Positions 26,078 through 34,263 of a stretch of DNA of 64,000 nt are shown here, piece by piece. Within the stretch, counting starts at the first letter, position 1. Every line of letters begins with the position of its first letter. Both the position numbers and the translations under genes were made by a program. Source of the DNA: CAVOJY01 sp963696405 (lineage in GTDB: Bacteria > Chloroflexota > Limnocylindria > Limnocylindrales > CSP1-4); the NCBI GenBank assembly GCA_963696405.1, contig CAVOJY010000005.1, forward strand, positions 62,001 to 126,000, written 5' to 3'. Under the pieces are notes generated by a model that searched no databases, had not been told where the DNA came from, and was given only the letters and a program-made list of their open reading frames with translations.

Positions 26078-26947
26078 CTACGTTTCCTCCGGCTCCTCTT
26101 CGAGCGCGCCGGGCTCGGCCTCGAATGCGTCGTCCTCGGTGACCTGGGCCGGGACGACCCGGTCGATGTCCTCGAGCGTCTCGTCCTCCTCGTCGAGCTC
26201 GAGGTCCTCTTCCAACTCGAGCTCTTCGCGCACGAGGGTGCCCTTCGTGTAGGGGCGCAGGTCCGAGGCCCTGGCGGCGGTCGGGAACGACACCTTGCCG
26301 TAGTTCCGAGGATCCTGGTACGTCTCGCGGATGATGATGCGCACGTCGGCGTCGCCGAGGCTGGTGACGCCGGCGGTGTACCCATTGCCGGTGGCGACCA
26401 GTTTGAGCAGGCGAGCGGCGACCTTGGGCTCGACCACGCCGATGCGGATCCCGTCCGACACGGCGATGAGCCGGTCGCCCTCGGGCAGGAGGTCAACCCG
26501 GTCACCGGGGTTCACCTGCGTGAGCTGGCGGGGCGGGGCCAGCTCGACCAGCATGGCAAAGCCGGTCTTGCCGGTTTCCTCGATGAAGATGTTGACGGGC
26601 GCCTTGCTGTACGGGTCGGCGGCCACCGTGCGCTCGCCGGCCTCGAGCAGCAGGTACCGGAGACGCTCGATGTTGCGCTCGGCGATGCGGTTCGTCGGGT
26701 CGAGCGCGAGGGCGGTCTGGTAGTGCTCGCGGGCTTCACCAAGCTCGCCCAGCTCCCAGAGAGCCTTGGCCAGGCGGTTCTCGGCCTGGACGTCCGGGCC
26801 CATCTCGAGGATGCGCCGGTTGAGATCGGCGGCGCCCTGCCAGTCGGCGCTCGTCGCCGCGTTGACAGCCTGCTCGGCCAGCTGGCGCTTCAGGCGGACC
26901 ACGTTCGTGGTGGTGGGGGTGGACTCGGCAAGTTCGGGGAAGCTCAT
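26078..26947 (-). CDS. Tetratricopeptide-repeat protein with acidic C-terminal tail
   Basis: The 289-residue protein has TPR-like helices at about residues 18-95 (AVNAATSADWQGAADLNRRI and KALWELGELGEAREHYQTAL, then LDPTNRIAERNIERL). The middle, about residues 100-235, alternates strands and turns (GFAMLVELAPPRQLTQVNPG, then GIRIGVVEPKVAARLLKLVA) and may be a beta-barrel similar to HIRAN- or SH3-like modules. The last 50 residues are Glu/Asp-rich, probably disordered. The ATG at 26947 follows no strong ribosome site. Related TPR proteins with this layout occur in Chloroflexota; their role is unknown. Confidence 0.75.
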   Translation of the reverse strand: MSFPELAESTPTTTNVVRLKRQLAEQAVNAATSADWQGAADLNRRILEMGPDVQAENRLAKALWELGELGEAREHYQTALALDPTNRIAERNIERLRYLLLEAGERTVAADPYSKAPVNIFIEETGKTGFAMLVELAPPRQLTQVNPGDRVDLLPEGDRLIAVSDGIRIGVVEPKVAARLLKLVATGNGYTAGVTSLGDADVRIIIRETYQDPRNYGKVSFPTAARASDLRPYTKGTLVREELELEEDLELDEEDETLEDIDRVVPAQVTEDDAFEAEPGALEEEPEET

Positions 26948-27787
26948 GGGCTCCTTCGATCGGGATCGGTGACCCCCGGCGCGCGTCGCCGGACATAACA
27001 AAGCGCCCTGCAGGGGGCCGAAATCTTGTACCACGCCCGGGCTGCCGCGTCAAACGGCTGTACTGGGCTCGGCACCTCCGTTAGCGCATCGATCCCTGGC
27101 GGGACGAGGAACCGGACGAGGAACCGATCCGGGAACCGGACGACGGTGAAGCCGCCCGGGACCGACCCGGGGCCCGCGCTGCCCAGCGGCGGGGGATCGA
27201 CCCGGTCATACGCAAGCCCCCGTGGCCCTGGCCGGGAGCGACCCGGCTGGACCACCGACAAGGCATCCCCGACCCTGGCCCGATGTCCCGGCCCGAGCGT
27301 GAGTCGGGATACCGGGGCGGGCCCTGGGCGCCCCAGGCTTGTGCTGACCACCGCCGGGGGCGGCCAACGCTACGGGGATTTGCCTGCGACATGAAAGGCC
27401 GGCATCGCGACGCCGATGCGCCGCGCCGCCGATGGCAACCCCGGGCCACACCCGGCCACCCCCCGGCCACGCCGGTGGGCTGGCACCAGGGGCCCACGCT
27501 CCCAGGCCCGGCGTGACGGATGTACCTGGACAGGACAGAGGGTCGGCTGCGGGCGATCGGAAGGGCCGGTCACCGATTGGACCCGCTTGGACCGGGGCAG
27601 AGCCCGCCTGGACCGGGGCACGGGGGCGGCTGGGCGCTTGTCGGCGACCGCGCAAGCATATGAGCCCGGGGCCTCCATGTCAAATGGCCCGGTCTGGATG
27701 TGCCGAATGGCCCGGTTCCGGACTCGCGGAGCGTATCGCTGTCAGACTGGGCACTTGCCGGGATCCGGCCGAGGCGAGGTGAGTGCC
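26948..27787. other. Long gap with repeats and no convincing gene
   Basis: These 840 bases lie between divergent genes. A degenerate repeat, GAGGAACCGGAC and variants, occurs several times at about 27106-27150. Open frames here translate to Arg/Pro/Gly-rich sequences without family resemblance. A GAGGTGA ribosome site near 27776-27782 serves the DUF2277 gene. Nothing else was recognised. Confidence 0.45.
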
Positions 27788-28075
27788 GTGTGCAGGAACA
27801 TCAGGACGCTGTACAACTTCGAGCCGCCGGCGACCGACGATGAGATCCGGTCGGCGGCCCTCCAGTTCGTGAGGAAGATCAGCGGGTTCGCTGCACCGTC
27901 CGCGGCGAACAGGGCGGCGTTCGACCGAGCCGTGGATGAAGTCGCACGGGTGTCCTCCACCCTGCTCGGCTCGCTCGTGACGACCGCACCGTCCAGGAAC
28001 CGTGAGGTTGAAGCCGCCAGGGCTCACGCTCGGGCGGAGCTCCGCTACGGCTCTGGAGGCAGGCAGTCGCGTTGA
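27788..28075 (+). CDS. DUF2277 domain-containing protein
   Basis: The 95-residue protein starts with GTG read as Met: MCRNIRTLYNFEPPATDDEI, which is the diagnostic DUF2277 opening. It continues ALQFVRKISGFAAPS and FDRAVDEVARVSSTLL, both conserved. The family is small, cytoplasmic and of unknown function. The GTG at 27788 is chosen because it reproduces the exact family N-terminus; the frame is open far upstream but that extension resembles nothing. The gene is convergent with the membrane protein gene downstream. Confidence 0.88.
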   Translation: MCRNIRTLYNFEPPATDDEIRSAALQFVRKISGFAAPSAANRAAFDRAVDEVARVSSTLLGSLVTTAPSRNREVEAARAHARAELRYGSGGRQSR

Positions 28076-28085
28076 GGACCGAATC

Positions 28086-28694
28086 TCAGAGGCTGACGAG
28101 GAGCGCGCCGAGCGAGGCGACGAGCAGCCACGCGAACCCGGTGACGTAGACGACGCGCTCAACGGCCCCGAAGATCGGGCGAGTGCGGGCAAGCGAATTC
28201 GACGCGAAGGTTGCGACGACCGAAGCGGTGACGGCGAACGCGAGCGGAACCATGATCGGCGCAAGGCCGCGCCAGGCGGACGCGCCGGCCAGCGACAGGC
28301 TGATCGCAGGCGCCGCGATCGCGATGCTGATGAACGCCACGGCGGCGAGGAGCACGTGGAACCACCCGGTTCGGGTCACCCGGCCCTCGAGATCGGTCGG
28401 GAACCAGGCGATGGCGATGCGGACCACGCCGAAGATCGCGAGAAACGCAAGACCGAACGGAACCGTTGCTCCACTGAGCGCCAGTGCGCCAGCAAGGAGC
28501 AAACCGCCGATCCCGGACGCGATGACCTGGAACCGGTAGGACGGCGCATATGCGCCTGCGCCGTAGGCGCTCACCCCCTCCCGGAGGTTGTCCACGGCGG
28601 CGGGCTGGCGGTGCAGCCAGACAACAGCAATGGCAGCCAGTACGAACATGACCGCGGCCGACCCGCCGAGGAGCGCTGCGGACGGGTCTGACAT
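28086..28694 (-). CDS. DUF998-type membrane protein
   Basis: The 202-residue protein has six hydrophobic segments, starting AAVMFVLAAIAVVWLHRQP, with family-like blocks NLREGVSAYGAGAY and FPTDLEGRVTRTGWFHVLLA; the latter (F-P-T-D-x-x-G-x-x-T-x-x-G-x-x-H) is the hallmark of DUF998. Function is unknown. It is adjacent to and in the same direction as the following small membrane proteins. Confidence 0.85.
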   Translation of the reverse strand: MSDPSAALLGGSAAVMFVLAAIAVVWLHRQPAAVDNLREGVSAYGAGAYAPSYRFQVIASGIGGLLLAGALALSGATVPFGLAFLAIFGVVRIAIAWFPTDLEGRVTRTGWFHVLLAAVAFISIAIAAPAISLSLAGASAWRGLAPIMVPLAFAVTASVVATFASNSLARTRPIFGAVERVVYVTGFAWLLVASLGALLVSL

Positions 28695-28706
28695 CCCGCC
28701 CGGTCC

Positions 28707-29057
28707 TTACCCTTCCGGGCGGTAGCGACGCTCCCCGGTAGACGGGTCCATGAAGACGCGCATGCGCCGCCCGGACGTCGGGTCAACGAAGATCTCGTCG
28801 GTGGCCTCGAACGTGCGGCCCATCGGCTGGTCGGGCCGCTCGCCGCCGGGGGACCGTGCCTGGCCGGGGGGCGGCTCGGCGCGCGCGGAGCGGTACCGTG
28901 TGCGCTCGAGGACGAGCGCCGCGAACCCGCCCACGGCCGTGAGGATGAGCATCACCGCCACGACCCACGCCTCGGGGGCGTTCACGAGTATGGCGACCGC
29001 GCCGACGACGAACAGCACGCAGAAGGCACCGATCAGCAGGCGCGCCAGCCCGAGCAT
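28707..29057 (-). CDS. Small membrane protein with two membrane segments
   Basis: The 116-residue protein has two predicted membrane segments near the N-terminus (LLIGAFCVLFVVGAVAILV and WVVAVMLILTAVGGFAALVL) and a cytoplasmic C-terminal tail ending DPTSGRRMRVFMDPSTGERR, a partly repeated Asp-Pro-(S/T)-x-G-x-R motif. The ATG at 29057 lies 11 bases downstream of the UPF0145 stop. No function is assigned. Confidence 0.7.
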   Translation of the reverse strand: MLGLARLLIGAFCVLFVVGAVAILVNAPEAWVVAVMLILTAVGGFAALVLERTRYRSARAEPPPGQARSPGGERPDQPMGRTFEATDEIFVDPTSGRRMRVFMDPSTGERRYRPEG

Positions 29058-29068
29058 CGCAAGGCCCC

Positions 29069-29416
29069 CTACTCCACGACCGGTGCGCCGGCCGTCGCGT
29101 CGGGCACGACCACGACCGCGGTTCCGTAGGCCACGATCTCGGACATCGAGCCGCTGAGCTGGGAGCTGTCGAACCGCATCGAGACGACCGCGTTCGCGCC
29201 CAGCAGCGTCGCGTTCTGCACCATCCGGTCGATGGCCTGGCGACGGGTGTCCTCGAGCAACTCGGTGTACTCGTGGATCTCGCCGCCGGCGAGCGAGCGG
29301 AACCCGGCGGCCAGGTTGCCCGCGAGCCCGCGGCTGCGGACGACGAGGCCGTAGACGTGGCCCTTTGCCTCGACCACCCGGTGCCCCGGGAGATACGGCG
29401 TGGTGGCGATGATCAT
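29069..29416 (-). CDS. UPF0145 (YbjQ) family protein
   Basis: The 115-residue protein matches the YbjQ/UPF0145 family, thought to bind heavy metals and to form a homo-oligomeric beta barrel. Diagnostic blocks are TPYLPGHRVVEAKGHVYGLV, LLEDTRRQAIDRMVQNATLL and GANAVVSMRFDSSQL, then VAYGTAVVV. The gene is tightly followed by the small membrane protein gene, suggesting an operon. Confidence 0.92.
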   Translation of the reverse strand: MIIATTPYLPGHRVVEAKGHVYGLVVRSRGLAGNLAAGFRSLAGGEIHEYTELLEDTRRQAIDRMVQNATLLGANAVVSMRFDSSQLSGSMSEIVAYGTAVVVVPDATAGAPVVE

Positions 29417-29439
29417 GGTGCTCCCTTCCGCTCGCGCTG

Positions 29440-30228
29440 TTACCCGGCACCCAGCGGGCGCATCGGCCAACGGCGCCACCGTGTCGCCCCGGCGTAGGCC
29501 CACAGCCAGGGGATGAGCGCCCAGGCGTAGACAAGGTGGTCGACCCGAAGGGTCAGGATACCCTTCGCCGTGCGCGGCACGCCGTAGAGACCGACGACCT
29601 CGAGCTGGCCGAGCGTGGATTGCCACGTCAGGATCGACAGGAACACGCCGACGGCGAGGAACGCCACGCCCCAGCGACGCGCAGCGGGCGCCAGGATCGG
29701 CAGGAACAGAGCGGGGATCCACTTCATCGACGTTGCCAGCGCCCAGATGACCCCCGCGGTCCGCGGCCCCGTGGACTGCGCTGCCCAGAGGCCCATGGCC
29801 AGGAACAGCGAGGCGTTCCCCGAGTCGAGGACGACGCCGATGGGAGCCGCCAGCAGGGCGAACATGATCGCCGTCGGAAGTGGGCGGCGCCGATAGGCCC
29901 AGACGAACGACCAGCAGAAGAGGACGACCATCGCCGTCCGCCAGATCGCCCATGCGAGCGGCCAGGGCAGGAGCGCCCACGGCAGGAAAATCGGCAGCAT
30001 CCAGATCGGATACGCGTACGGCCAGACGGCCGCCACCGGGTGGTAGGGGTCGCCGCCGGCGAGCCACGTCCGCACGGCCGTCCAGTAGGCAAAGGCATCC
30101 GCGCCCGCGCCGCTGTCGTGGGCCACCAGGCACGTCACCATGAGACCGCCGACGATCCCCGTGATCAGAACGGCAGCGCGGCGCTGGCGGTCGCTCCGGA
30201 GCCGGTCAAGCGTCTCGCGAAAGCCCAT
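29440..30228 (-). CDS. GT87-family (DUF2029) glycosyltransferase-like membrane protein
   Basis: The 262-residue membrane protein resembles the alpha-mannosyltransferase-type GT87 family, though it is shorter than the usual 380-420. Features are the lumen-facing DAFAYWTAVRTWLAGGDPYH, with a catalytic-type Asp, and YPIWMLPIFLPWALLPWPLA, then DSGNASLFLAMGLWAA and TSMKWIPALFLPIL, which match the G-N/K-x-x-P pattern of the family. The C-terminal third may be missing. The ATG at 30228 is preferred because an upstream start would overlap the AMMECR1 gene. Confidence 0.78.
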   Translation of the reverse strand: MGFRETLDRLRSDRQRRAAVLITGIVGGLMVTCLVAHDSGAGADAFAYWTAVRTWLAGGDPYHPVAAVWPYAYPIWMLPIFLPWALLPWPLAWAIWRTAMVVLFCWSFVWAYRRRPLPTAIMFALLAAPIGVVLDSGNASLFLAMGLWAAQSTGPRTAGVIWALATSMKWIPALFLPILAPAARRWGVAFLAVGVFLSILTWQSTLGQLEVVGLYGVPRTAKGILTLRVDHLVYAWALIPWLWAYAGATRWRRWPMRPLGAG

Positions 30229-30238
30229 CCGCACGAGA

Positions 30239-30856
30239 TCAGGATAGCCCGGCGCCGGGCTCCTCGGCGAAGTCAAACGCGCTGAACACCGTGAGGCGCG
30301 CGGCCGGGTCGCGCCAGGCGTCGGGCGGAAGGCCGGCCTTCCAGCACACCGTCTCGAGCGTCTTGCGCGCGTCCCAGCCGTACTCCTGGGCGACCTTCGG
30401 CAGGAGCAGCGCCCGCCGCCCTCGCAGCTCGACGATGATGCCGTGCACCTGGGGATCGAAGCCTGCGGGATCGGGCAGCGGAACGGGCGGCTCGAGGACG
30501 GAGATCTCGATGCGGACCGACGGGAGTTCGGCCGCGGCGAGCGGCTCGAAGCGCGGATCCTCCAGGGCGGACGAGACGGCCGAGCGGAGGACGTTCCTCC
30601 AGAGCGGGACCTCGAAGTCGAGCCGGCCGATGCAGCCGCGCAGCTCGCCCTCCTCCTTCAGCGTGACGAAGGCGCCGTGGGGAGCGCGAAGGTCGTCGGT
30701 GAGATCGGCGTCACCGATCAGCACGTTCGGGCGCACGCCCAGCGCGGCGCCGATCGCGGCCCGCGCCCACGCGAGGAGCTTCGCCCGGCCGGCTTCGCCG
30801 ACGGGGACCGGCATGGCCGCGGGCTGCTGCCCCGTCACGGGCTCCGGCCCCGTCAC
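30239..30856 (-). CDS. AMMECR1 domain protein (AmmeMemoRadiSam system A-type)
   Basis: The 205-residue protein has the AMMECR1 fold: GAFVTLKEEGELRGCIGRLD with the invariant LRGCIG, then FEPLAAAELPSVRIEISVLE and the C-terminal LLLPKVAQEYGWDARKTLET. Its function is unknown; some bacterial members occur with the radical SAM and Memo partners, which are absent here. The GTG at 30856 follows a CAGGAG ribosome site within a repeated CGTCACGGGCTCC element at about 30835-30880. An alternative ATG at 30814 would remove the repeat-encoded residues. The gene is divergent to the alpha-mannosidase gene, 160 bases away. Confidence 0.93.
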   Translation of the reverse strand: MTGPEPVTGQQPAAMPVPVGEAGRAKLLAWARAAIGAALGVRPNVLIGDADLTDDLRAPHGAFVTLKEEGELRGCIGRLDFEVPLWRNVLRSAVSSALEDPRFEPLAAAELPSVRIEISVLEPPVPLPDPAGFDPQVHGIIVELRGRRALLLPKVAQEYGWDARKTLETVCWKAGLPPDAWRDPAARLTVFSAFDFAEEPGAGLS

Positions 30857-31016
30857 GGGCTCCTGCCCCGTCCCGGCTGCTGCTCCGCGTTCATGGGTGG
30901 CACGTCTCCTCCCTGATCGTCACCGGCCGATTCCTCCTCCGAATCGTAGATCAGGCCGCTTCGGAATCGTACGGCGGCCCACCAGCCCCCGGTGCACCGT
31001 GGTACGTTCGCCACCG

Positions 31017-33377
31017 ATGGAGATCGTCATCGTCCCGCACACGCACTGGGACCGGGAGTGGTACCACCCGTTGAGCGTCTTCCAGGAACGTCTCGTCCGC
31101 TTCCTCGACGCCCTCATCGACCTCCTCGACCGGGAGCCCGCGCTCCGGCACTTCCACCTCGACGGCCAGACCGCGCTCCTCGATGACTACGTCGCGCTGC
31201 GACCGGAGCACGAGGACGACCTGCGGCGCCTCGTCACCGAAGGGCGGCTCGGTGTCGGGCCGTGGTTCACCCAGATGGACGAGTTCCTCACCTCGGGCGA
31301 ATCGCAGATCCGGAACCTCGAATGGGGCCGCGCCAGGGCCGCGGCGTGGGGTGCACCGGCCCCGGTGGACGGTCCGGCCTGTGGCTACCTGCCCGACCAG
31401 TTCGGCCACATCGGGCAGATGCCGCAGCTCCTGCGGATGGCGGGAATCGAGCGGGCCATCGTGTGGCGCGGCGTGCCGCTTGCCGTCGACCGGGCCACGT
31501 TCCGGTGGCGCGGCCCCGACGGGAGCGAGGTACGGGCCGAGTACTTCCTCGAGGGGTATGACAGCGGACGGCACCTCGACCACGCGACCACGTCCCGCGA
31601 CCTGGCCGAGCAGCTGGAACGATTGGCCGAGCGCGCGCGCCCGTCGCTCTGCCAGGATGTCATGCTCGTCCCCGTGGGCGGCGACCATCACATGGCCCCG
31701 CCGTCGTTTGCCCCACTCGTGGAGAGCGCATCACGTCCCGGGCTCACCGTCCGAATCGCCTCCATCGCCAGCTTCCTCGAGACGGCGACGACGCGCGACG
31801 AGGGTGCGGCGCGCGACACGGACGTCGCGCTCGCGCGCGTGCCGGAGTGGACGGGAGAACTCCGATCCGCCGCGCGATCGAACCTCCTGCCCAACGTGTA
31901 CTCCGCCCGGGCGCCGCAGAAGCAGGCCCGGGCGCGCGTCGAGAACCTCCTGGAGCGGTACGCGGAGCCGCTCGCAGCGCTCGTCCCCGGGTATGCGTGG
32001 CCCCGGGCGGCCTTCGATGAGGCGTGGCGGCGCCTCCTCTGGAGCGGCGCCCACGACTCGGTGTGCGGGTGCTCGCACGACCAGGTGGCCCACGACGTCG
32101 ATGTGCGTAATGCGGAGGCCTGGGGAATCGCAGCACTGGTGGTCGGCGATGCCGGGCGCGCGCTTGCGGTGCAGGCGCTCGCCCTGGCGCCTGCGGCGAA
32201 GGCGCCAGCCGTCCTCCTCGTCAACCCGTCGCCGTTCGAGCGAAACGGCGTTCCGGGCCTGGGCTGGGCCGCTCGCATCGCCGGGCGCTCCCCCCTTGCC
32301 ACCGCGAGCGCCGGCGGAGATCCGGGGTCCGGTGGTCCGGGCTGGCGCTGGCACCGGCCGGACCTGCACCCGGTGCGCGTCCACGCCGAGGGCGACCAGC
32401 TCGTCGTCGATCCGGGGGCGCGGCACGGCCGGGGACGAGGAAGGAGCGACGCAGCCGGTGACGAAGGGTCGGCGCTGCCTCGGGCCTTCACGCTCCGGCT
32501 CCTGGACGAGCAGGACGTTGGTGATCTCTACACGTTCTGCCCCAGCCCGGGCGGATCGCGCCAGCCGCCGCACGTCCTTTCGACCAGCGGCAACCGGGCG
32601 GTGGCCCGCTGGCATGCCCTGTCCGTGACGTTGAGGTTCTTCCACGCTCCCGGGGAGCCGTTCGTCCGGATCGCCGGCACCATCGACAGCCTCCGGCCGA
32701 ACCATCGGCTCTGGCTGCGCGCGGCGATCGAGCCGGGGACCGAGCGCTCGCTCGCCGCATCCCCGTTCGAGCTGGTGGAGCGGGGACCAGCCTCGGAGGG
32801 GAGCCACTGGGAGCCACCCTCCACGACATGGCCGGCCCGGGGCGCCGTTCTCGCTGGCGGCGTCGCGATGCTGGCCGAGGGCGTCGTGGAGTACGAGGTG
32901 GCCGAAGACGAGCTCGGCGTCGTGCTTCAACGCGCAGTCGGCACGATCAGCCGCAAAGCGCTTGCCACGCGCCCGGTGAAGGCCGGGCCGGACATCCCGA
33001 CGCCCGCAGCACAGCTGCTGGGTCGCATGACGTTCGCACTCGCGGTCCGACCCGGTGCCGACCGGGCGTCGCTCCTCGACGACTGGGAGCGGTATGCGCT
33101 GCCGCTCCTGGAGATCGACTCGCCTGGGCCGCCGTCGCTCACCGGCAACAACGGCAGCGAGAGCTCCTCCGGCAGCGGTGGTCTCTCCGGCACCGGCCTC
33201 TCCGGCTGTCTCCTGGAGGTCACGGGAGCCCGTCTCTCGGCCGTGCGCCGGGCCGGGGACGGTGGAACCGAAGTGCGCATCTGGAGCGACACGGGCGAGC
33301 AGCGCACGGCCCGCGTCGACGGCCGCGACGTAGATCTCGGGCCTTGCCGGATCGAGACCGTGCGCCTGCCCGGCTGA
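31017..33377 (+). CDS. Glycoside hydrolase family 38 alpha-mannosidase-like protein
   Basis: The 786-residue protein starts with the zinc-binding PHTHWDREWY (residues 7-16) and carries the predicted nucleophile Asp127 in GYLPDQFGH. Further family blocks are WFTQMDEFLTSGESQIRN, GGDHHMAPP (metal-binding His) and LLWSGAHDSVCGCSHDQV, where the His-Asp is conserved. The C-terminal half has the beta-sandwich of GH38. Length fits bacterial cytoplasmic alpha-mannosidases. It would remove alpha-linked mannose from oligosaccharides or glycans. No signal peptide is seen. No clear promoter was found in the 160 bases between it and the AMMECR1 gene. Confidence 0.92.
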   Translation: MEIVIVPHTHWDREWYHPLSVFQERLVRFLDALIDLLDREPALRHFHLDGQTALLDDYVALRPEHEDDLRRLVTEGRLGVGPWFTQMDEFLTSGESQIRNLEWGRARAAAWGAPAPVDGPACGYLPDQFGHIGQMPQLLRMAGIERAIVWRGVPLAVDRATFRWRGPDGSEVRAEYFLEGYDSGRHLDHATTSRDLAEQLERLAERARPSLCQDVMLVPVGGDHHMAPPSFAPLVESASRPGLTVRIASIASFLETATTRDEGAARDTDVALARVPEWTGELRSAARSNLLPNVYSARAPQKQARARVENLLERYAEPLAALVPGYAWPRAAFDEAWRRLLWSGAHDSVCGCSHDQVAHDVDVRNAEAWGIAALVVGDAGRALAVQALALAPAAKAPAVLLVNPSPFERNGVPGLGWAARIAGRSPLATASAGGDPGSGGPGWRWHRPDLHPVRVHAEGDQLVVDPGARHGRGRGRSDAAGDEGSALPRAFTLRLLDEQDVGDLYTFCPSPGGSRQPPHVLSTSGNRAVARWHALSVTLRFFHAPGEPFVRIAGTIDSLRPNHRLWLRAAIEPGTERSLAASPFELVERGPASEGSHWEPPSTTWPARGAVLAGGVAMLAEGVVEYEVAEDELGVVLQRAVGTISRKALATRPVKAGPDIPTPAAQLLGRMTFALAVRPGADRASLLDDWERYALPLLEIDSPGPPSLTGNNGSESSSGSGGLSGTGLSGCLLEVTGARLSAVRRAGDGGTEVRIWSDTGEQRTARVDGRDVDLGPCRIETVRLPG

Positions 33378-33422
33378 GGGCGGCCGCTCACCGTCCGGCT
33401 CGACCGCCCGACCGGGCGTCCG

Positions 33423-34263
33423 CTACCGCAGGAGCACGTTCCAGGCCACCGCGAGCGCCGCGACCGCGGCGAGGACCGCGTATTCCAGGAGCCACTGCGC
33501 TGAGTGGCGCTCGGCGCCGGGGGCCGCCCGGTACGCGCTCCAGATGTAGAGCGCAACCGTCAGCACGGCCGGCCCGAGGAGCCGCGGCACGGCCAGCGCC
33601 CGCACGGCCGCGGACGCGATGGCGATGAGGAACGCGTACGTCCCCGCCGCCCAGACGACATCCCGCATCCGCGTGACCCGCAGAGCCGTGAGCCGGTAGC
33701 CGAGAAGGAACGCGACGATGGCGTCACCGGCCGCGAGGAGCGCGAGATCCCAGGCCGGCAGCGGCGGCGCCTGGGCGCCAGCGCCCAGCGGGGGTTCGAC
33801 GAAGGCGCCCGGGATGGCCCCGGCGGTGCCGGTGAAGGCGACGAAGGCGAGGACGAGGGCGAGAAGAAGCACGAGGGACGGGTTTCGCGAGTCGGCGGAC
33901 CGCGGAGGATCCAGCAGCCGGGCCTCGAGCGCGAGGCTGGCCGCAAGGAGCGCGGCACCTGCCGCGAGAGCAGGGATCGCGATCGGATGGATCCCTGCAA
34001 GGTGGGCGACGCCGATCGTGCCGATCGCGGCCACCGCGGGCATCGCCAGCGAATTCGATCGGCACGCCCCGCGGGTCGTGGCCGGCCAGGACCATGAGCG
34101 CCCCGAACGCAGTGGCGGCACCGAGGGCGGCGCCGCCCACCCACAGCGGGACCCCGTACACCATGATGCCGATGCCGGCGACGGCGACGACGAGCACGGC
34201 CAGCTCCGCAGCGCGAACCCGTTCGCTCCCGGGGGCTGCACTCGATACGGACTCGGTCGTCAC
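33423..34263 (-). pseudogene. Polytopic membrane protein of unknown function, frameshifted
   Basis: The gene begins with GTG at 34263, which overlaps the PolX stop by two bases (GTGA). The first frame encodes VTTESVSSAAPG then two membrane segments (AELAVLVVAVAGIGIMVYGV and WVGGAALGAATAFGALMVLA). Near 34045 the coding moves by one base to a second frame (AMPAVAAIGTIGVAHLAGIH), which continues with several more membrane segments to the stop at 33423, including LVLLLALVLAFVAFTG and LLEYAVLAAVAALAVAWNVL. Together this gives about 280 residues and roughly eight segments. No family was recognised. The frameshift may be a sequence error. Confidence 0.65.

Noticed and set aside
28002..28691. Plus-strand open frame opposite the DUF998 gene
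   Set aside because: Its composition is dominated by Arg, Glu, Asp and Gly without family resemblance, whereas the minus-strand frame has the DUF998 hallmark motif.
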